64,000 nt of DNA from Tetrahymena thermophila SB210 (GCF_000189635.1 NW_002476045.1:64466-128465); one strand, 5' to 3'. Positions 1 to 14,513 are shown, numbered from the stretch's first letter. Notes: generated by a model not told the origin, from the sequence alone. A program made the numbers and translations.

Positions 1-48
1 TTTTTTAGCTCAATAATTAATTTATTAATTAATTTATAATTTATTGAT

Positions 49-273
49 TCATTAAACGTCATCATCATCATCATCATTAAAACAAAATCCTTATGACTCT
101 AATTCAACGCAACGAGGATTCTTTCCACAACACTCATCATTATTTTGGCATGTATAACCTTGTTTAGTGCATGTAATTTATTAAACAAATGTTATTTTTT
201 CATAAATGCTCTTCAATTAAGCAGCTCCAAATACTAAAACTAACACTAGCAAAACCAATTAGTAAACTTTCAT
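49..273 (-). CDS. small secreted six-cysteine protein, knottin-like spacing
   Basis: Single exon, 74 codons read with TAA as Gln, ending TAA-TGA. The start is the only Met ahead of a hydrophobic stretch. Residues 1-18 look like a signal peptide (MKVYQ followed by a Leu/Val run ending GAA). The mature part has six cysteines at 35, 42, 48, 49, 55 and 64, i.e. C-x6-C-x5-CC-x5-C-x8-C. This fits the general inhibitor-cystine-knot spacing with an adjacent central Cys pair. The tail is acidic, with six Asp in a row before V-Q. The likely role is an extracellular or granule-stored disulfide-rich peptide, which is inference only; knottins include protease inhibitors, antimicrobial peptides and toxins, and nothing here decides among them. 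The next gene, the Rab, lies 1.8 kb away on the same strand. Confidence 0.72.
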
Positions 274-2046
274 TTTCTGATATCGTTTATTTTTTAATTT
301 AATTAATTGTTTTTCAATAATTATTAAATATATTTATTTATTTATTATTCCTTTTTTGCTCTGTATTTCATCTAATTACTCATAAAATTTAGCTATTTAT
401 TTAAAAACAAATATTTTTGAAGTCAATCAAAAAAACTTTGATTGAGATATCATAAATAAATTTGGTAAAAATTAATGATAAATAATTAAACAAAAAAGTT
501 TCATCTGAATTAATGAATTTTTTGTTTAGAGTAAAATTTTTGTAATATTTTTTAGCTTCATTTTTTACATAAATCAAATTATATACTTATTAATTCATTA
601 GAAAAAAGTTGAGTGGATTAGCTCTCTTGAAAAAAGAGCAGGTTTTTTTAATTTTTTAGTTGACTGAATTGAGCGGTTGGCCAAAATAAAAAAAAATTGT
701 TATTATTAAATAAATGAAATATTCACTTAGAACTAGATCAATCATAAAATTTTAATTAATGCTCAAAATATTATTCTTAATTATATATACCATAAATCTT
801 CGACTACTCGTTCCTCGAATGACCTAAACAGTTTGAAGAACAAGGATAATTAAATCGTCAAAAATTTATCCTGTTATCTAATAAGTTCATATGCTCAAAC
901 TTTGATCCAAAATTGAGGTATATAATATTTATATTATATAAACTCCAATTTTAATAAATCTTTAAAATTCATTTTAAATAATTAAAAACTAAATTTAATT
1001 TGTTAAATTTTTACAAATAATAATATTTTTTTAATCAAAAACAATCTTGAAATGTAAATGCTCAACTTCAAAAAACGCAAAAATTAGTAAATAAGTTATT
1101 TTTTAAAGAGTAAATATATAGCATAAATGTGATCTTATCAAATTTTATAAGAATAAAAAATAAAAAAATGTTTTTTGTCTATGAATGAATTTAAAAATAG
1201 AAAGATTGTGTTAATTAATTAGAAGTTAATATTATATATTTGGAAATTTGGATAAAGTCATAAATTAACTTTAAAAATTGTATGTGATAGGTAAAGTTGA
1301 AAGATATTTATTTGAACCTATTTAAAATATTGATATTAAAGATAAACTTAAATTAATTTTAATAAGATAAAATGTTTGGTACGTACTGATTTTGATGTTA
1401 ATAGATAAATATATATAATAATCAATAAATTATATTAAAGGAATATTTAGTTGATTTATAATTTAAAGCCTTTTAATACCTATAAATTATAATATTTACT
1501 TATTTTATTTTATATTATTATTATTTTTTATTTATTTATTTTTTATTATTTATTATTTTGAATGCATATTGTAAAAAATATTTAAGTATTTAAAATAGTC
1601 AGTTTTTGTAAACATAAATATAAATTTAAGAGTCAATCAATCAATCGAAAGGATAAATCACGATAGAAATAGATAGTTAGTTATTGATTATTTTTTATTG
1701 TTTCTTGTTCATTTGCGATTATTATTAGGATTACTTATAGAATATTATATTCAAACAATTTTTTTGCTTGCTATGCTAATAAATATATTTATTTGTTTGT
1801 TCATTTATTCATTAATTAGAGGTTAATTTGGGTGTCTTAATATAATTGATAATAAGCTTATTTGTTGAGTAGAGCTATGTGGATTAATTAAAACACATTT
1901 GAAGATTGTGTTTCGTGTGACTGAGCTCTTGAATTAAGACTATGCAATTTGAACCACTAGTAAAATGAGAAATGAGAAAGAGAGTTGAGAATTTTTCTTT
2001 GAAAAATACAAGATAATAATTAGTAGGTTGAATTAATTATGAAAAA
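274..2046. other. intergenic AT-rich stretch
   Basis: No frame with convincing codon use was found on either strand. Simple TTTA/TTAA runs predominate (for example 1500-1560). A short imperfect hairpin made of CTCTCTT and AAAAAGAG sits near 622-640. The part next to 2046 is probably the 3' untranslated region of the Rab gene on the minus strand. Confidence 0.5.
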
Positions 2047-2715
2047 TCAACAACAGCCACCATTGTTGTTGTTTTATTTGTTTTTATTGGATCCAGAAGC
2101 ACCATTGGAAGTGTTAGCTTTCTTTAAGTTAAGGTTTTATGCGATTTATTCTTAATATTGAGCTTTAAATTTTTCAATGCCGCCTTTTTTATCTATAACT
2201 TTTCTAACAATCATTTCAAAAACTTGATCAACATTTGAATTGGTTTTGGCTGAAGTTTCTATGTATTCTATTTAATATTCCTAAGCCTTTTTTTGGGCAG
2301 TCTAAAAATCTACTTTTCTTTTTTCTTCTAAATCACTCTTATTGCCTACTAAAACCATAATTACTTTTGTGAGGTCAGCATCTTTCTGTAGATCTTAGAT
2401 CCAGTATTCGATTTTGTCGAAGGTTTCTAACTCTGAAATATCAAAAACAAGAAGAGCACCGTCGACTGACCTGTAGTAATTTGGAGTTATTGTCTTAAAA
2501 CGTTCTTAACCAGCAGTATCCCAAACTTAGACTGTAAGAGGAATATTTTCAATTTGAATCTGCTTTTATTTATATTCAACTCCAAGAGTTGTAACGAAGT
2601 TTCCTGCGAATTTGTCGTCTTTGTATCTAAGTAACAACGAAGATTTTCCTACACCTGATTCACCTAATGTTAGGATTTTAACTTTAGCAATACCGTCACT
2701 AGCGCCGCCGTTCAT
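2047..2715 (-). CDS. Rab-family small GTPase
   Basis: Intronless, 222 residues, the usual Rab length. All GTPase boxes are readable: P-loop GESGVGKSS at 18-26, switch I Thr in TTLGVEY (42-48), switch II WDTAGQERF at 65-73, NKSD at 125-128 and ETSAK at 153-157. The C-terminus is an Asn/Lys-rich tail ending GGCC, a double-cysteine geranylgeranylation signal, so the protein should cycle between cytosol and a membrane and act in vesicle traffic. The catalytic Gln70 is encoded by TAA, direct evidence for the ciliate code. The sequence around switch II (TITPNYYRSVDGALLVFDI) is of the Rab1/Rab8 exocytic type, but the subfamily was not assigned. Start: ATG followed by NGGASDG, then the conserved KVKILTLGESG. 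Confidence 0.95.
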
Positions 2716-5700
2716 TTATTTTACTTTTATTTATCTTACTATTTTTTTCTTAGTTGACTATGTCGTCTTTTTTACTTATCAGGAACTAAATTTGTTCTCT
2801 TTTTCACTCGCTTTTTTCCCTTTTACTTTGAACTTTCGTAATTTGTTCTAAAACTATTTGGTTATTTTTCGTTGTTGGATGTATGTCAATCGAAGTCAGT
2901 AAAGTTGTCTGCTTTTTTCAAAATCCTAAATTGCCTTTTTAAGTTTCTAATTGTTTATCTAATTTTATAAGAATAAATATGTCCTTCGAACTAGCTTAAA
3001 GTCTATCTTGATAAGAGAAAGAGTGTGTGAATTGGAATGAAAGAAATAAAGAAAGGCCGTGTTTATTTTTTTGCTGTTTTTGTTGTTTATATATTTTTTT
3101 TACTTTTCTATTAGCTCTTTTTCAAAAATAAATCAAAATTTTTAATTAATTAATTAATTTATTTATTTATTTATCACTATTTTCCTTTTCCGCTTATTAA
3201 ATTTCTTAACTAATTTGATCATTTTCTTTCTTTTTCTTTACAAATATCAAAAACATTTAATGTAAATTTCTATTCAATTTTTTGTTCCTTTTCTTTCACA
3301 TTTGTTGCTTGCTTGACTTTTTCAATTACAAGATTGAGTCGCTTAACCTTTGGCTATGCATTTCGCTTACGACTTCAAATTGAAATTTCATTTACGCATA
3401 CGCCTACGAACCAACTTGCATGTCTCCTTGATTCATTGCTTTATGATTTCTAAATTTATTTTTATCAGCCAGCATCAAACAAACAAACAAACAAAAAAAT
3501 TACATTCATGTTAATAAAAAAATTAAAATTCATCTATAAAATAATTAACAAATATCTAATTAAACTTGGCCATATTCGATTTAATATTTTTATATAATAA
3601 AAATAAAAAAATGATTGTTTGTTTTTTGATTTGGTAATTTTCTATTTAGAATTTCTCACTTTAAACAGCACATTTTATTAAAATATTTGCAAAAAAAGCT
3701 TTGATTTTGAAAAAATAGTCTAATTAGAAAGAAAATACCTCTCCAAGAAAAACAAATTTTGTTTAATGTTATTAGATATTAAATTTAAGATTTATCAAAT
3801 TACTTTTTATCAGATTTGAATATTCTCTCTTTCTCTCTCTTGATTCTTTGATTATAAATAGATTATGATTCCAAACAAAACAATCCTAAAATAAACTAAA
3901 ATTAAATCTATCTATATTTATATATATATATGTATGTATGAATGTATTTTTAAAGAATATTTGTAGAACAATAAAAAATAGTAAGCGAAATTATATCTAA
4001 CGATCACTTTAAATTCAAATCTAAGAATTTTCAGCATTATATCTAGCTAAATACTCGCTTATATTAAAAGTAAAAAAATTTATGTAAACGCAAAAATTAA
4101 GCTTATAATTAAATGCAAAAACATAGTTACATGAATTAAATTTATCTATTTCTTTTTCAGAGGATATTTTTAATTCCTTCACCTTTTCTTATTAATATTT
4201 TTTACTATTGTTAACTTTTCTATTTACTTTGTCTATTTCCTCTAATTAAATCGATTGATTTGTCACTCTGTTTATCCTTTATTTACTCAGTATAATATTA
4301 TTAAAAACCAAAACCAAAACAAGATCAGGCAAAATATCAAAATATATCTAAAATAAATAAATCCTCCTCTTTTTAATAAATAAATATTTATCTAATTATT
4401 TCAATTTTAAAATATCTTTTTATTCTCTGCAAATCAATAGCAAGCAATAGAAAATGAAAATAGATTAATTTCAAATTTATTGAAACTAAATTTAAAAAAA
4501 TTCAATGCTAAAATATTCAGCTTGAAAAAATAAATTAATAAAGTTGAAAATTTTTTATTTGATTTTAATTGTTTGATTATTCTTTAGATCTTCTATCAAC
4601 AAAAAAGGTCTCTCTTAATGAAAATTTATAAATTTGTTATTACAAATATTTTATATTAATTTATTATAAAATAATGATTTTAATTTACTTTAATTTAATT
4701 TTGATTTCCTTTATTAATTTTACTATTTTCATAATTAATTTGCTTCTTTTTCATTTTATAATTAGCTTTAAATTATCAAATTTTAAAAATTCTAAAATAA
4801 ATTAGGAAATAATTATTCAACTTATTTTTATATAAGATTAGCTTTTAAAATTAAAATGTTTATATCAACTTTTATTTATTTTTGAAATAAAAAAAGATAC
4901 TTTTTATCAAGTTGTTTAGAAAATGATTTTAATTTAATATCTTTTTCTGCAGATTTATTTTGTATTATTTTGATAATCGTTTATCTAATTTTATCATTAA
5001 ATTTATTTTTCTATGTTAAAAATGTTTAAATGAAGAAAATTTAAAAAGAAATTGTATTATTTGATTTTAGTCATTAAATTTAAGTATATATTGTAGAGAA
5101 TATTATCTAAAAAAAACCATTTTAACTCTTTTAAAGTAGATATATTTTTATTCAAAATTTTTATTTATGATCAGAATCTCATATTTTTTTATATATTTAA
5201 ATTAAAATATTTATAAGCAATGATAAAAGCAAAAAAATCAACAAAATATTACAAAAATAAAAAATTTTATTTAAGCAAAATGACTTTTCATCAAAAAAAG
5301 TTAAATTAATTTTAATTCTTATGGTTTTCTGTTTTTGATTAATAATTAGTTTAAGATTTATGAATAATTATAAGATTTATCTTTATTTGGATATTAATAT
5401 ACATTTCTGATATATTCATTCACTATTGTTCTATTTATTTCTAGATAATTTTTAGTAAGTGAGTGAGTGATAATCAGAAATAATTAGAAAGAAAATAAAA
5501 TAATTTTGATTAGAGCAAAACAATTGTTTAATAGAAAATATATTAAATTAATTTTATTTGTTTTACATTTAATTAAATTAGAATTAATATATTAATTTTA
5601 GGATTATTTTAATGTGGTAAAATATTGATTAGTCTGTTAATAATTTGAATTATTTTTGTATCAAAAATTAAAATTCGCAAAATTTTAAAAAATAAACTAA

Positions 5701-5752
5701 TTTCGACAATAGCTCAATAATTAATAAATCTACTTAGAATTAGTTGTAAAAG
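2716..5752. other. long intergenic region between divergent genes
   Basis: Three kilobases between the Rab (minus) and TBC gene A (plus), so it should contain both 5' regions. The segment 3300-3480 is distinctly less AT-rich than its surroundings and could be promoter-proximal sequence. Otherwise there are TTAA/TTTA simple repeats (around 3140-3175), AC repeats (around 3480) and a TATATATATGTATGTATG tract near 3920. No coding frame was recognised. Confidence 0.45.
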
Positions 5753-8700
5753 ATGGATATAAATTAGAATGAAAGCTCTATGAAACTATCAAAAAAGACT
5801 GAAAATTATTCTTAAAAAGAGGAAATTTATGATGAAATCTTAAAATTAAAAGAAAAGTTTAAAACTACAGGATAAAAAGATGTTATTGAAGAGATTCTTT
5901 AAAAGATTTATGAATTACCTCGCAGGGTGAAAGGATTGGAAATAAATTTAAATTGGTTACAAGTTTTGTAATAAAGAGATGGTCAAGTTGATGAAGGAAA
6001 ATATTATTACTATATTTTTTGGTCTATTATCTTATAAAGGATTTTCAAAAAGATTGAAAACATCAAAGATAACAAAAATAATTATGATAGAAACAATATT
6101 GAAACAATAAATAATTATTTTGAATGCATTAAACAAATTATTGTCTAAGGCGAAATCAAGGATGAAAACCATTCTGATATCCAAATTTAAAAATTATAGA
6201 ATAAACATGATTCAGAAATACTTACACAAGCTTAAATAGAAACTCTTAAATTTATTTTTCAAAAGAAGCAAAAAAAGATCTTAGGAATATAAACGTCTTC
6301 TGGAATCAGAGACGCTCTACTTCTTAAAGATCCTAAATAATGTGGTTTTATAGTTAAATCAAAAAAGATTCGTGATGGTAAACTGTACAAATGGGAAAAA
6401 CCTGTAGATTTTATCTTCGAAACCTTAGAATAGTATGAAAATGAAAAATTAAAGGATCATTAAGAAAAAAGAAAAACCAAGGATAAAACTTCTAAAGATT
6501 AAGAAATCCAAAGTTCTTTAAAATGGATTGGAAAAGAATCTTACAGAATTTAAATCAAGTAAGTAAATATAAAAATAAATACTTTTTTATATTTATTTTA
6601 CAAATAAATTGCAAACTCTTCAAAATTTATTGTTGAGTTATCTTCATTGATTTTTTGATTTTAATTAAAAACAAAAGATATATAGTTAGATAGATACTGT
6701 GAAAAATCTAATTTAATTTACTTTTTCCAATTAATATGTTTTAATTGAAATAATTCTAAATTTTTTAATTTTTATAAATAAATAAATTGAAATGGCAAAT
6801 AATTTAAAAGAAATACAGTATTTTTATACAAATAATTTAATATTAGGGAATAATACAAAGATTAAGAAAGTACTTACATTTATCTTCCTGATAAGTACGC
6901 TTTGCAAGTAAAAAGTTACCTGATATACAGAAAAGCCATGCTGAGTTTAAAATTCACTAATAATAAATCTTTATCGGAATTGTTTGGAAATATTGTCTTT
7001 TAATTCAAATAAAAGATTATAGATCAATGGTATTAAAATTACATGGTTAATTATTGTTATGAAATAACTAAATTTAAAGAAACAAAAGAAGAACCTAAAG
7101 AGAAGGAAAAAAGTAATTCATTTATTAATTAACTAAAATTTTTATTTCTATTGTGAAAATTCTATAGGAGAATTCAAGAATAATTTAAATAAAATTGTAT
7201 TTTATTATTGCAAAAATAAAAAAAATTAATTAGAAAGAAATATAAAAATGCTTGAAAATAGATTAAATATTGTCTGTTAATATAATTGTAGGTATATAAT
7301 AGGAAAAGATTGTCAAAAAGGAGACTATGATGAAAGAGATTTCAAATAATTTTCAGATCATTGATAGAAATGATAGAGAAAAAGAAAAAGAAACTAAAGT
7401 TGATAAAAAGCAATAATTGTTAAATTAAATTCAAAAGCAAGAGAAGGAAGAAAAAAAAGCAAATAATATTTTTAAGAGTGATGGAAATATAATATCTCTA
7501 AAAGAAATTGGACTTTAAGAAGAGGAGTAATTGAATTAAATTGATTTTGAAAAGCTTTAAAGGTTAAGAGAAGAATAGGAATGGTATATGAAAAATAAAC
7601 AGTCCTTATAAATTTAAGAAAATTTGAAGGCTTTTCAGCAAACTTCCCAATTTGCTCAAAATTTAGGAGATGATTTGATTAACGAAACCTAATACAAATT
7701 TTAATAGGAATAAGTTTAAATAGAAAAAAATGCAATTTAAGTTTTAGAAGTAGAAATATTTTCTCCAAGTTCAAATGAAAGACTGGATCATAATTATTCT
7801 TTCTTTTTAAAGTATCAATATTCTTGCATAGAAGGAGAATCTTAGAAAGTGCTCCAGCTTGATGAATAATATCAAATATAAAATAGTTAAATCGATCTTT
7901 ATAAGCTTGATGAGTAAGACTGTTTTTATAAGTGTAAACTGCAAAATAACGATCCCTTTTGCATTTCATAAGAAATATTCAGAAAAAGGAGTGAAAACGA
8001 CTTAGACATAGACGATAATATATTTAGCTTAGAGATATGCATTAAATCAGAAGATTGCAGCGATGACGAAAATTGGGGTATCTACAAATTAGGGTAATCA
8101 AAGAGTTTTCATTAATTTAAATCATCATAATACATTTTTAGTTTTTGTTTTTCTATTTACCTTAAATTTATTTTATAGGTTCAATGAGTATCTTAAGAAT
8201 GTGGAAGGTAATGATTACTGGCTTATCTGCTAGCTTAAAAATCCATGGGAATAATCTGGAGATGTGCATTATGCGTTCTTGCATTTAATAATATTTGATA
8301 AATAGTATAAAACATATTTTGAATACCTGCAAAGTCTGAAAAAGAACTAATTATTTTTTTAATGCCCTTTTTATAATGATTGTGTAAATTTGCCTTATTT
8401 TTAACCAGGATAAATTTTGCTTGTTTATAACCTTCTGTCTGTATTTGAATATGAAAAAAACTTTTTAGGAGAATATAAAGTAAATTCATTTTATTTATTT
8501 ATTCATTTTTGAATGAAAAATGATATTTATTTTAATTAAATTTCAATTTAGTATGAAGAAAGAGAATAAGAATAGCGAACTTAGGAGGAATTAAAAGGTG
8601 TTTCTTAGTGCTATGCTGATATAAGAACTTTATATTATTTTATGTACATGAGTCAAGCATCAAAGTGTTTGGCTTATCTCACTTTTTAGTAATAGATTTG

Positions 8701-11700
8701 GTTGAAATTCGAAGACAAGCTTTACGAAAGCAATCCAAATGTAGCCAATTAACAACCTTGTTTTCTTCTTATATAAAGAATCTAATTATTAAAAAGGGAT
8801 AATACATTTCAGACTTTTACGAAATGTGTAGAGAAGGAGTTCCTGTTGAAAATAGATTTGCAATTTGGTTTAACAACTCAAGTCTATTTAAGAATGTTGG
8901 AGATATAGTATTCACTTTGAACGACTTTTGTTCAGATATCCATCATCTAAGTGATAATGTCTAAGTAATCGAGTAAATAATTAAAGAAAATTGGCCATCA
9001 GATATTTATAGTATGAAGCACGATGAAATGCAAGAATTGATAAACAATTTAGTATTTAAAAAGAGAGAAAAAGTTTATAAAATTATTTCAGAAATAAGTA
9101 AATATTTCATTCATTCTTTCATGCTTTTTTAATTTTAACTAATCAAATTAATTATTTTTTTAACAATATTAATGCATTTATTATTTATTTAAGCATCTTT
9201 CAATTAATTAATAATATTTATACTTTTAATTTTTATCAATCTTTCAGATTTTTCAATTTAATTTTTAGTTTTGGTGTTACAAAATTTACATTTATATCAC
9301 TAATTTTATTTAAAAAAGCAATTTATTTAATTATTAAAAAAAACAATTTATTTATCAATTAGTCATTGATTTTTTTTATAAATAATTTTTTTATTCTATT
9401 TGAATAACTTTAAATAATCAATTATTAATTTGAAAATAAATTAAATTTATTGATTTATTGATCAAAATAGCTTTTGATTGATAAAATTTTTATTAATGTT
9501 TTACAATTTATTTACAAATTTATTTTGCTGATGATTTAAGTTGAAAGAAATTTCAAAATTTTTTAATTTAATTTTAAATTGACAATTTGTAAAAACATAG
9601 GTCATGCGTCTTGCGTTCATATGGTTCCTTAAATGCTTTTAGATTTGAATATGAGATTTAAAAGTTAACTGATTTCGAAGGTATAACTGTCTGGCAGATA
9701 TAATTAGATAGTTTAGATTATAAAGGACGTAATATTGGTTGGAATACTAGATTATAACTCTAAATAGGCAGAAGAAACGTAATAAAAGGCTACTTTAAAA
9801 TAGATTTCTATTATCATATATCATTAAGGTCTTATAGATATTGTGGATAAATTGATAACTTTAAATAAAAAGCATAAGCCAAATAAAAATCTGCAAGAGT
9901 ATAAGATATAATCTGATGTATTTTGGACTCTGTATTGCTTTTATAAGGACTGTCTTAAATATTATATCAACTCTGAGTATAAAGGGAAACAAATTATAAA
10001 TGATCTTTTTGTCTTAAATTATTGTTTTAAGATTTTTATTCAGGATTTGTGGGATTACTTAGATTAGCTTTATATCAATACAGACTTTCTTTTTGAAAAG
10101 GCTTTCTTATCTATGTTTGCTAATCTTTTTTCTAGAGAACTCTTGTATAGAATATGGGACATTATATTTTTAGAGATATTTAGAAAAAAAATAAAACCTA
10201 ATTGGATCCTAATTTCTGTTGCTATTACTATTCTGTACAATCTCAAAGAAATACTTTTAAAGGCTACTTCAATCGATGACGTTACCATAATTATCAGAGT
10301 AAATTTATTTAATTTGTTAATAAACTTTAATTTTCAAATTAAATAAAGAATTACTGCAACTTCGAAACAAACTATAATGAATTCATCAAAAATATATACT
10401 TTTGGATAGATAAAATCTTCTATTAGAATAACGAAGGAAGCAAAGACGACGTTTTCGATGATCAATATCTTACTGAAAAAATTTAAATTTAGGAAGACTA
10501 CCTTGAGCAATTTAATACAACATAAAAAGATCAAAATTAATAAGTTAAATAAACCAAAGAAAAGAAAGCTGTTTCATCAGATGAAAAAGACGAAAAGCAT
10601 TTGTAAAAGCTTAAAAACATACCTTTTTCCACTCTCTATGAAAAATACTAAGGCATGAAAAACAACCTTCAAGTAAATCTAATTTCTTTTTCTTTAATCT
10701 TTTTATTATTTAATAAACCTTAAATTCAACCTTAGATTGAATTATTTTTCTAAGTATAATTAATTATTCATAAAAATTTTTAAATTTAAAATAAATTGAA
10801 ATAAAATTTTTAATTAAATTAAAGTTTTGAATTAAATAATGTGTTTTATTTAATATTATTTCATTGATTTAAAATCTATTTATTTTGTTTTGATTGGAAT
10901 AAATATTTTTTTTATTCTCCCCATATTAGTTTTATTTTAAATTTTTGAAAATTCTGAATAAATTTAATTGAATTTACATTTATAAATTTTAATATTTAAT
11001 TTACTATGATAGCAGTTGTTCTAAATTGTTACAAAAATTACTCTTCTGTCATTATACCAAAGTATTTCTTTTTATATTTTTAATGACAATCCAGTAGATT
11101 TCAGTTTTTTTCCTAAATATCTTCAATTTATTTGAAAATTTTATCTTTTTTATCAAAATTTTATATTGAAAATAAACTTTTTCTTTTGATTTTTAACTAA
11201 TTCATTAATAAAATATCTCAATTTTAGGAATATTTTTAATCTTATTGAATATTAGAACTTGAATTCAATTAAAAAAATAAATATTTATTCATATCTTTAA
11301 TGGATTTTTTACTAAGTTATTAAGATATTTTTATTTTTATACCAATTCATTCATAAAATATTAACTTAATTTTAGGAATATTTTTAATTTTATTGAATGT
11401 TATTACTTGATTTCAATTTAAAAAAATATTTAGCAATAGATTTATTGGATTATTTTACTTAGTTATTAAGGATTAATTTTATTTTTTTATATCTTTTAAT
11501 TTAATTTAATTAATTTGATTAATATTTGGTAAAATACAGGAAATATTTGATGAAAAGAAAGTTCCAAAGGAATTTTAAGATTTTGAATAGATTTATGGCG
11601 TTCTAACTAACCAACCTCATTATGTTCATGTGGTTGTTCATTGTTGCTCAAAGAAATTAGCAGAAAATAGCGAGATGCAATTTATTTATAAAACTTCTGT

Positions 11701-14513
11701 TGATGGAGATAAACCGAAGGTGATTTATTATCAATCGAAAAAATAAAAGGATGAAGATAATTGGATTTAGTTTTAAATAGACAGCAAAAAATTCAAAGAA
11801 GTAAATTTATTTATTAATTTTCATAGTTTTAAAAATTAAAACTATTTAAGGATAAAACATTGGGCAAAGTGACTATTTTGATTGATGAAAACAATTTAGA
11901 AACTTAAAAAACTAATCTAATAAACATCGATAGAAATCAAAAAAAGAATAAGAAGCAGTACAAAGGCTATATTGAGGTTGATAATTTGCTTTATGATTAA
12001 GTTGTCAAATTAAATATCTAGATGCAAGAAAGAATTATCAAAGCTAATCAAAGTTACTATGTCCCAACTGGCTATGCACTTGAATGCAGTGTGATTGTAT
12101 AAACTTGTCACTCTTATGATGTCATTCAGTCTTTATCAAAAAGAGTTTCTTTTTATTACTTAAAGAATATTGGAAAAGTAAATCTAAAAAAATTAAGAAA
12201 TCTTTTTCTTTGAAAAATTATTTTTTATTAATTTTTGATTTAAATTAATTTGAGATTTCATTCAAAATTTTATTATTAATTGGAAAAAAAGAAAATCACT
12301 GAAGATTAAAAGAGCCCACATTATTTAGTTTACAAACACTAATTAAATAAAGAGGTAAATATATAAATAACACTTAATTTTTATAGAAATAAAATAAATT
12401 TATTTTATATTAAATAAAGAAGTCAGTAGAAATTTAATATTTTCCCTTGTACCCGAATATCTTATTTGAAAAGGAACTACAAACTAATGTTTATAAATCT
12501 AAATTAGATTTTTACAATGTTGACATGATAAATTAGTGGAAGATAAATTCTTATATACCTTCAAATATTTCAAAAGTTATTATTGATAAAATTCTGCCTT
12601 AGAAATTCAATCTAAATGAGCAAGAATAGCTGATCAGCAAGCTTACATCTCAAAATGGCTAATTCTATCTCCTAGATTTGTTCTTAATATGCATTATTTA
12701 TTCCCAAGAATCTTTCCCATCAAAAGCTTCATTGATTTTTAAGTAAATAAATTAATTATTTTTATTAAATTTCTAAGTTATTTTCTTAGATATTTAAATC
12801 TGTTTGAAAGAAGAAGAAGCTAAAATACAATCCTTGATTTAACTGTGAAATCATTTCTAATTGGCTTTTATGATAAAATTAAGTACTATTTCCCTTCTCA
12901 CCATGTAATTGCTATAGAAAATTACTTCAAGTCGAAAGCAGTTTCCTAAATAAACAAAGTAAATTAATTAATATAAATAAACAAAAATCTAAATTAATTT
13001 TTGAATTAGGTTGTTTTCGTTTTCGATTAAACCAACAAATAGCAAATTGATTTTACTGAATTTTTCAAACAAGAAATCTTTGATAAAGTATTTGAAAAAA
13101 ATCTCTTTCTTAATTTAGACTTATCTAATCCTGATTTACTTAAAATATTGTACTTTAAGTTTATTTAAGAAAATAAATTCTAACAAAAAAAATTATGTGA
13201 TGGAAAACTAATTATAGATTATCAACAAAAATCCTTTTAAAGATAAAAAAAAATTAAACTCACAGTTGATGAATCGAAATAAACATTCATAATTAAAAAG
13301 TCCTTGCTTGAAAAACAAAGAATTAATATGAGTTTGAAAGATAAAAAGCAAGAACTCTTTCAAAGGCTTCTCAAGTAAATTATTTTTAAATTAAAATTAT
13401 TATTTAATTTTCTTTTCTCTCAGTTCTAGTAAAAAATCCCCTCTTTTTAAAAATAAAATCATAATATTTCTAATTAAATAAATTGTTTAATAAATTCATA
13501 GGGTAAAATTAAAATAAAATTTCAATTATGATTAAAATTGAAGTGAATTAATTTAAGATTTTTCAGTTAAATGTTAAATATATTAAATTTATTTTATGAT
13601 AAAATATTATAGACTATAAAAATACTAAATTAATTTTGAGGTTTACGATACCTATACAGAATAAGAGTTTGTAGATTTGCTAAACTAAATGCCACTTGTT
13701 CCATTATTGTTGACTGTAAAGAATAGCTACATAGAAATACCTTTGAGTGTAGAAAGAGATACAAGAAATCTGAGCATAAATTTAAACCTATAGTTGCAAG
13801 TGAAAATCTAAGTTGATTAGGAGTTTTAGTATTAAAGCAAAACAATATTTGTAAGAGATGTATTTTTTAAACCAAGAGAAATTAATATTTATAATAACAA
13901 CTCTGAGTTGTAATTATATTTACCAAGTATAAATTGTTACTCTAGAATAGAAAATATTGCAAATAGTATTTTAAAGGCTTTAGTTTTGGATAATAAAATA
14001 AGGGCTATTGTTTTTGACAGAGGAAATGGAGTTAAAATTCACTCTGAAAACTACTTCAAGTTTGATTATGAAATATTTATCGAAGAAGGTCCTAACAAAA
14101 GAATAAATTTTCCAAAATAAAATTCATTTTATGATTTCGATAAATTAAAAGAACACAAGCAATTGAGCAATCTAATGATTTATTAGGCAAATAAATTGAA
14201 TTCTCAAGGCTAATAAAATAGTAAATATACCTTAATTATTAATGTCTTAACATAGTAAAGAAATATGGGTTAAACCTAAAATAGTCCTACATATTTTTGT
14301 AGCTATATAAACCAAAATATTGATCAATAATCTGTTTTCATGCCTGTTGTTCATATCTAAAAATGGCAAGATTAAAAATATATTGTTAAGCTCTAATCAT
14401 TGCATAATCAATAATTTATAGTCAAAGATAAAGAACTTAAGAGTATATTAGAAACTGATGAAACTTCTGAAGAATATTTTGTAAAAAGCTTTGAAAATTA
14501 TAGCAATATCTGA
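5753..14513 (+). CDS. TBC-domain (Rab-GAP-like) protein, tandem paralogue A
   Basis: Fifteen exons: 5753-6558, 6847-7112, 7292-8093, 8179-8479, 8552-8740, 8797-9097, 9601-10298, 10349-10672, 11540-11800, 11851-12177, 12292-12354, 12420-12742, 12790-12958, 13010-13374, 13613-14513. Phases close at every junction, giving 2031 residues. The TBC domain is mainly exon 7 (about 889-1121): Gln-finger motif YHQG at 962-965, a candidate Arg finger in DLNMR (903-907), then SRELLYRIWDIIFLE. In this family the domain speeds GTP hydrolysis by Rab GTPases. Upstream are a charged N-terminal region (exons 1-2) and a beta-rich, possibly C2-like segment (exon 3); downstream are several domains shared only with paralogues B and C. 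The last exon starts NFEVYDTY. Exon order and most exon phases match B and C. Assignment of the non-TBC parts is open. Confidence 0.85.

Noticed and set aside
11590..11620. ACTAACCAACCTCATT, which resembles a Tetrahymena chromosome breakage sequence
   Set aside because: It matches only part of the 15-bp consensus and lies inside coding exon 9 of gene A.
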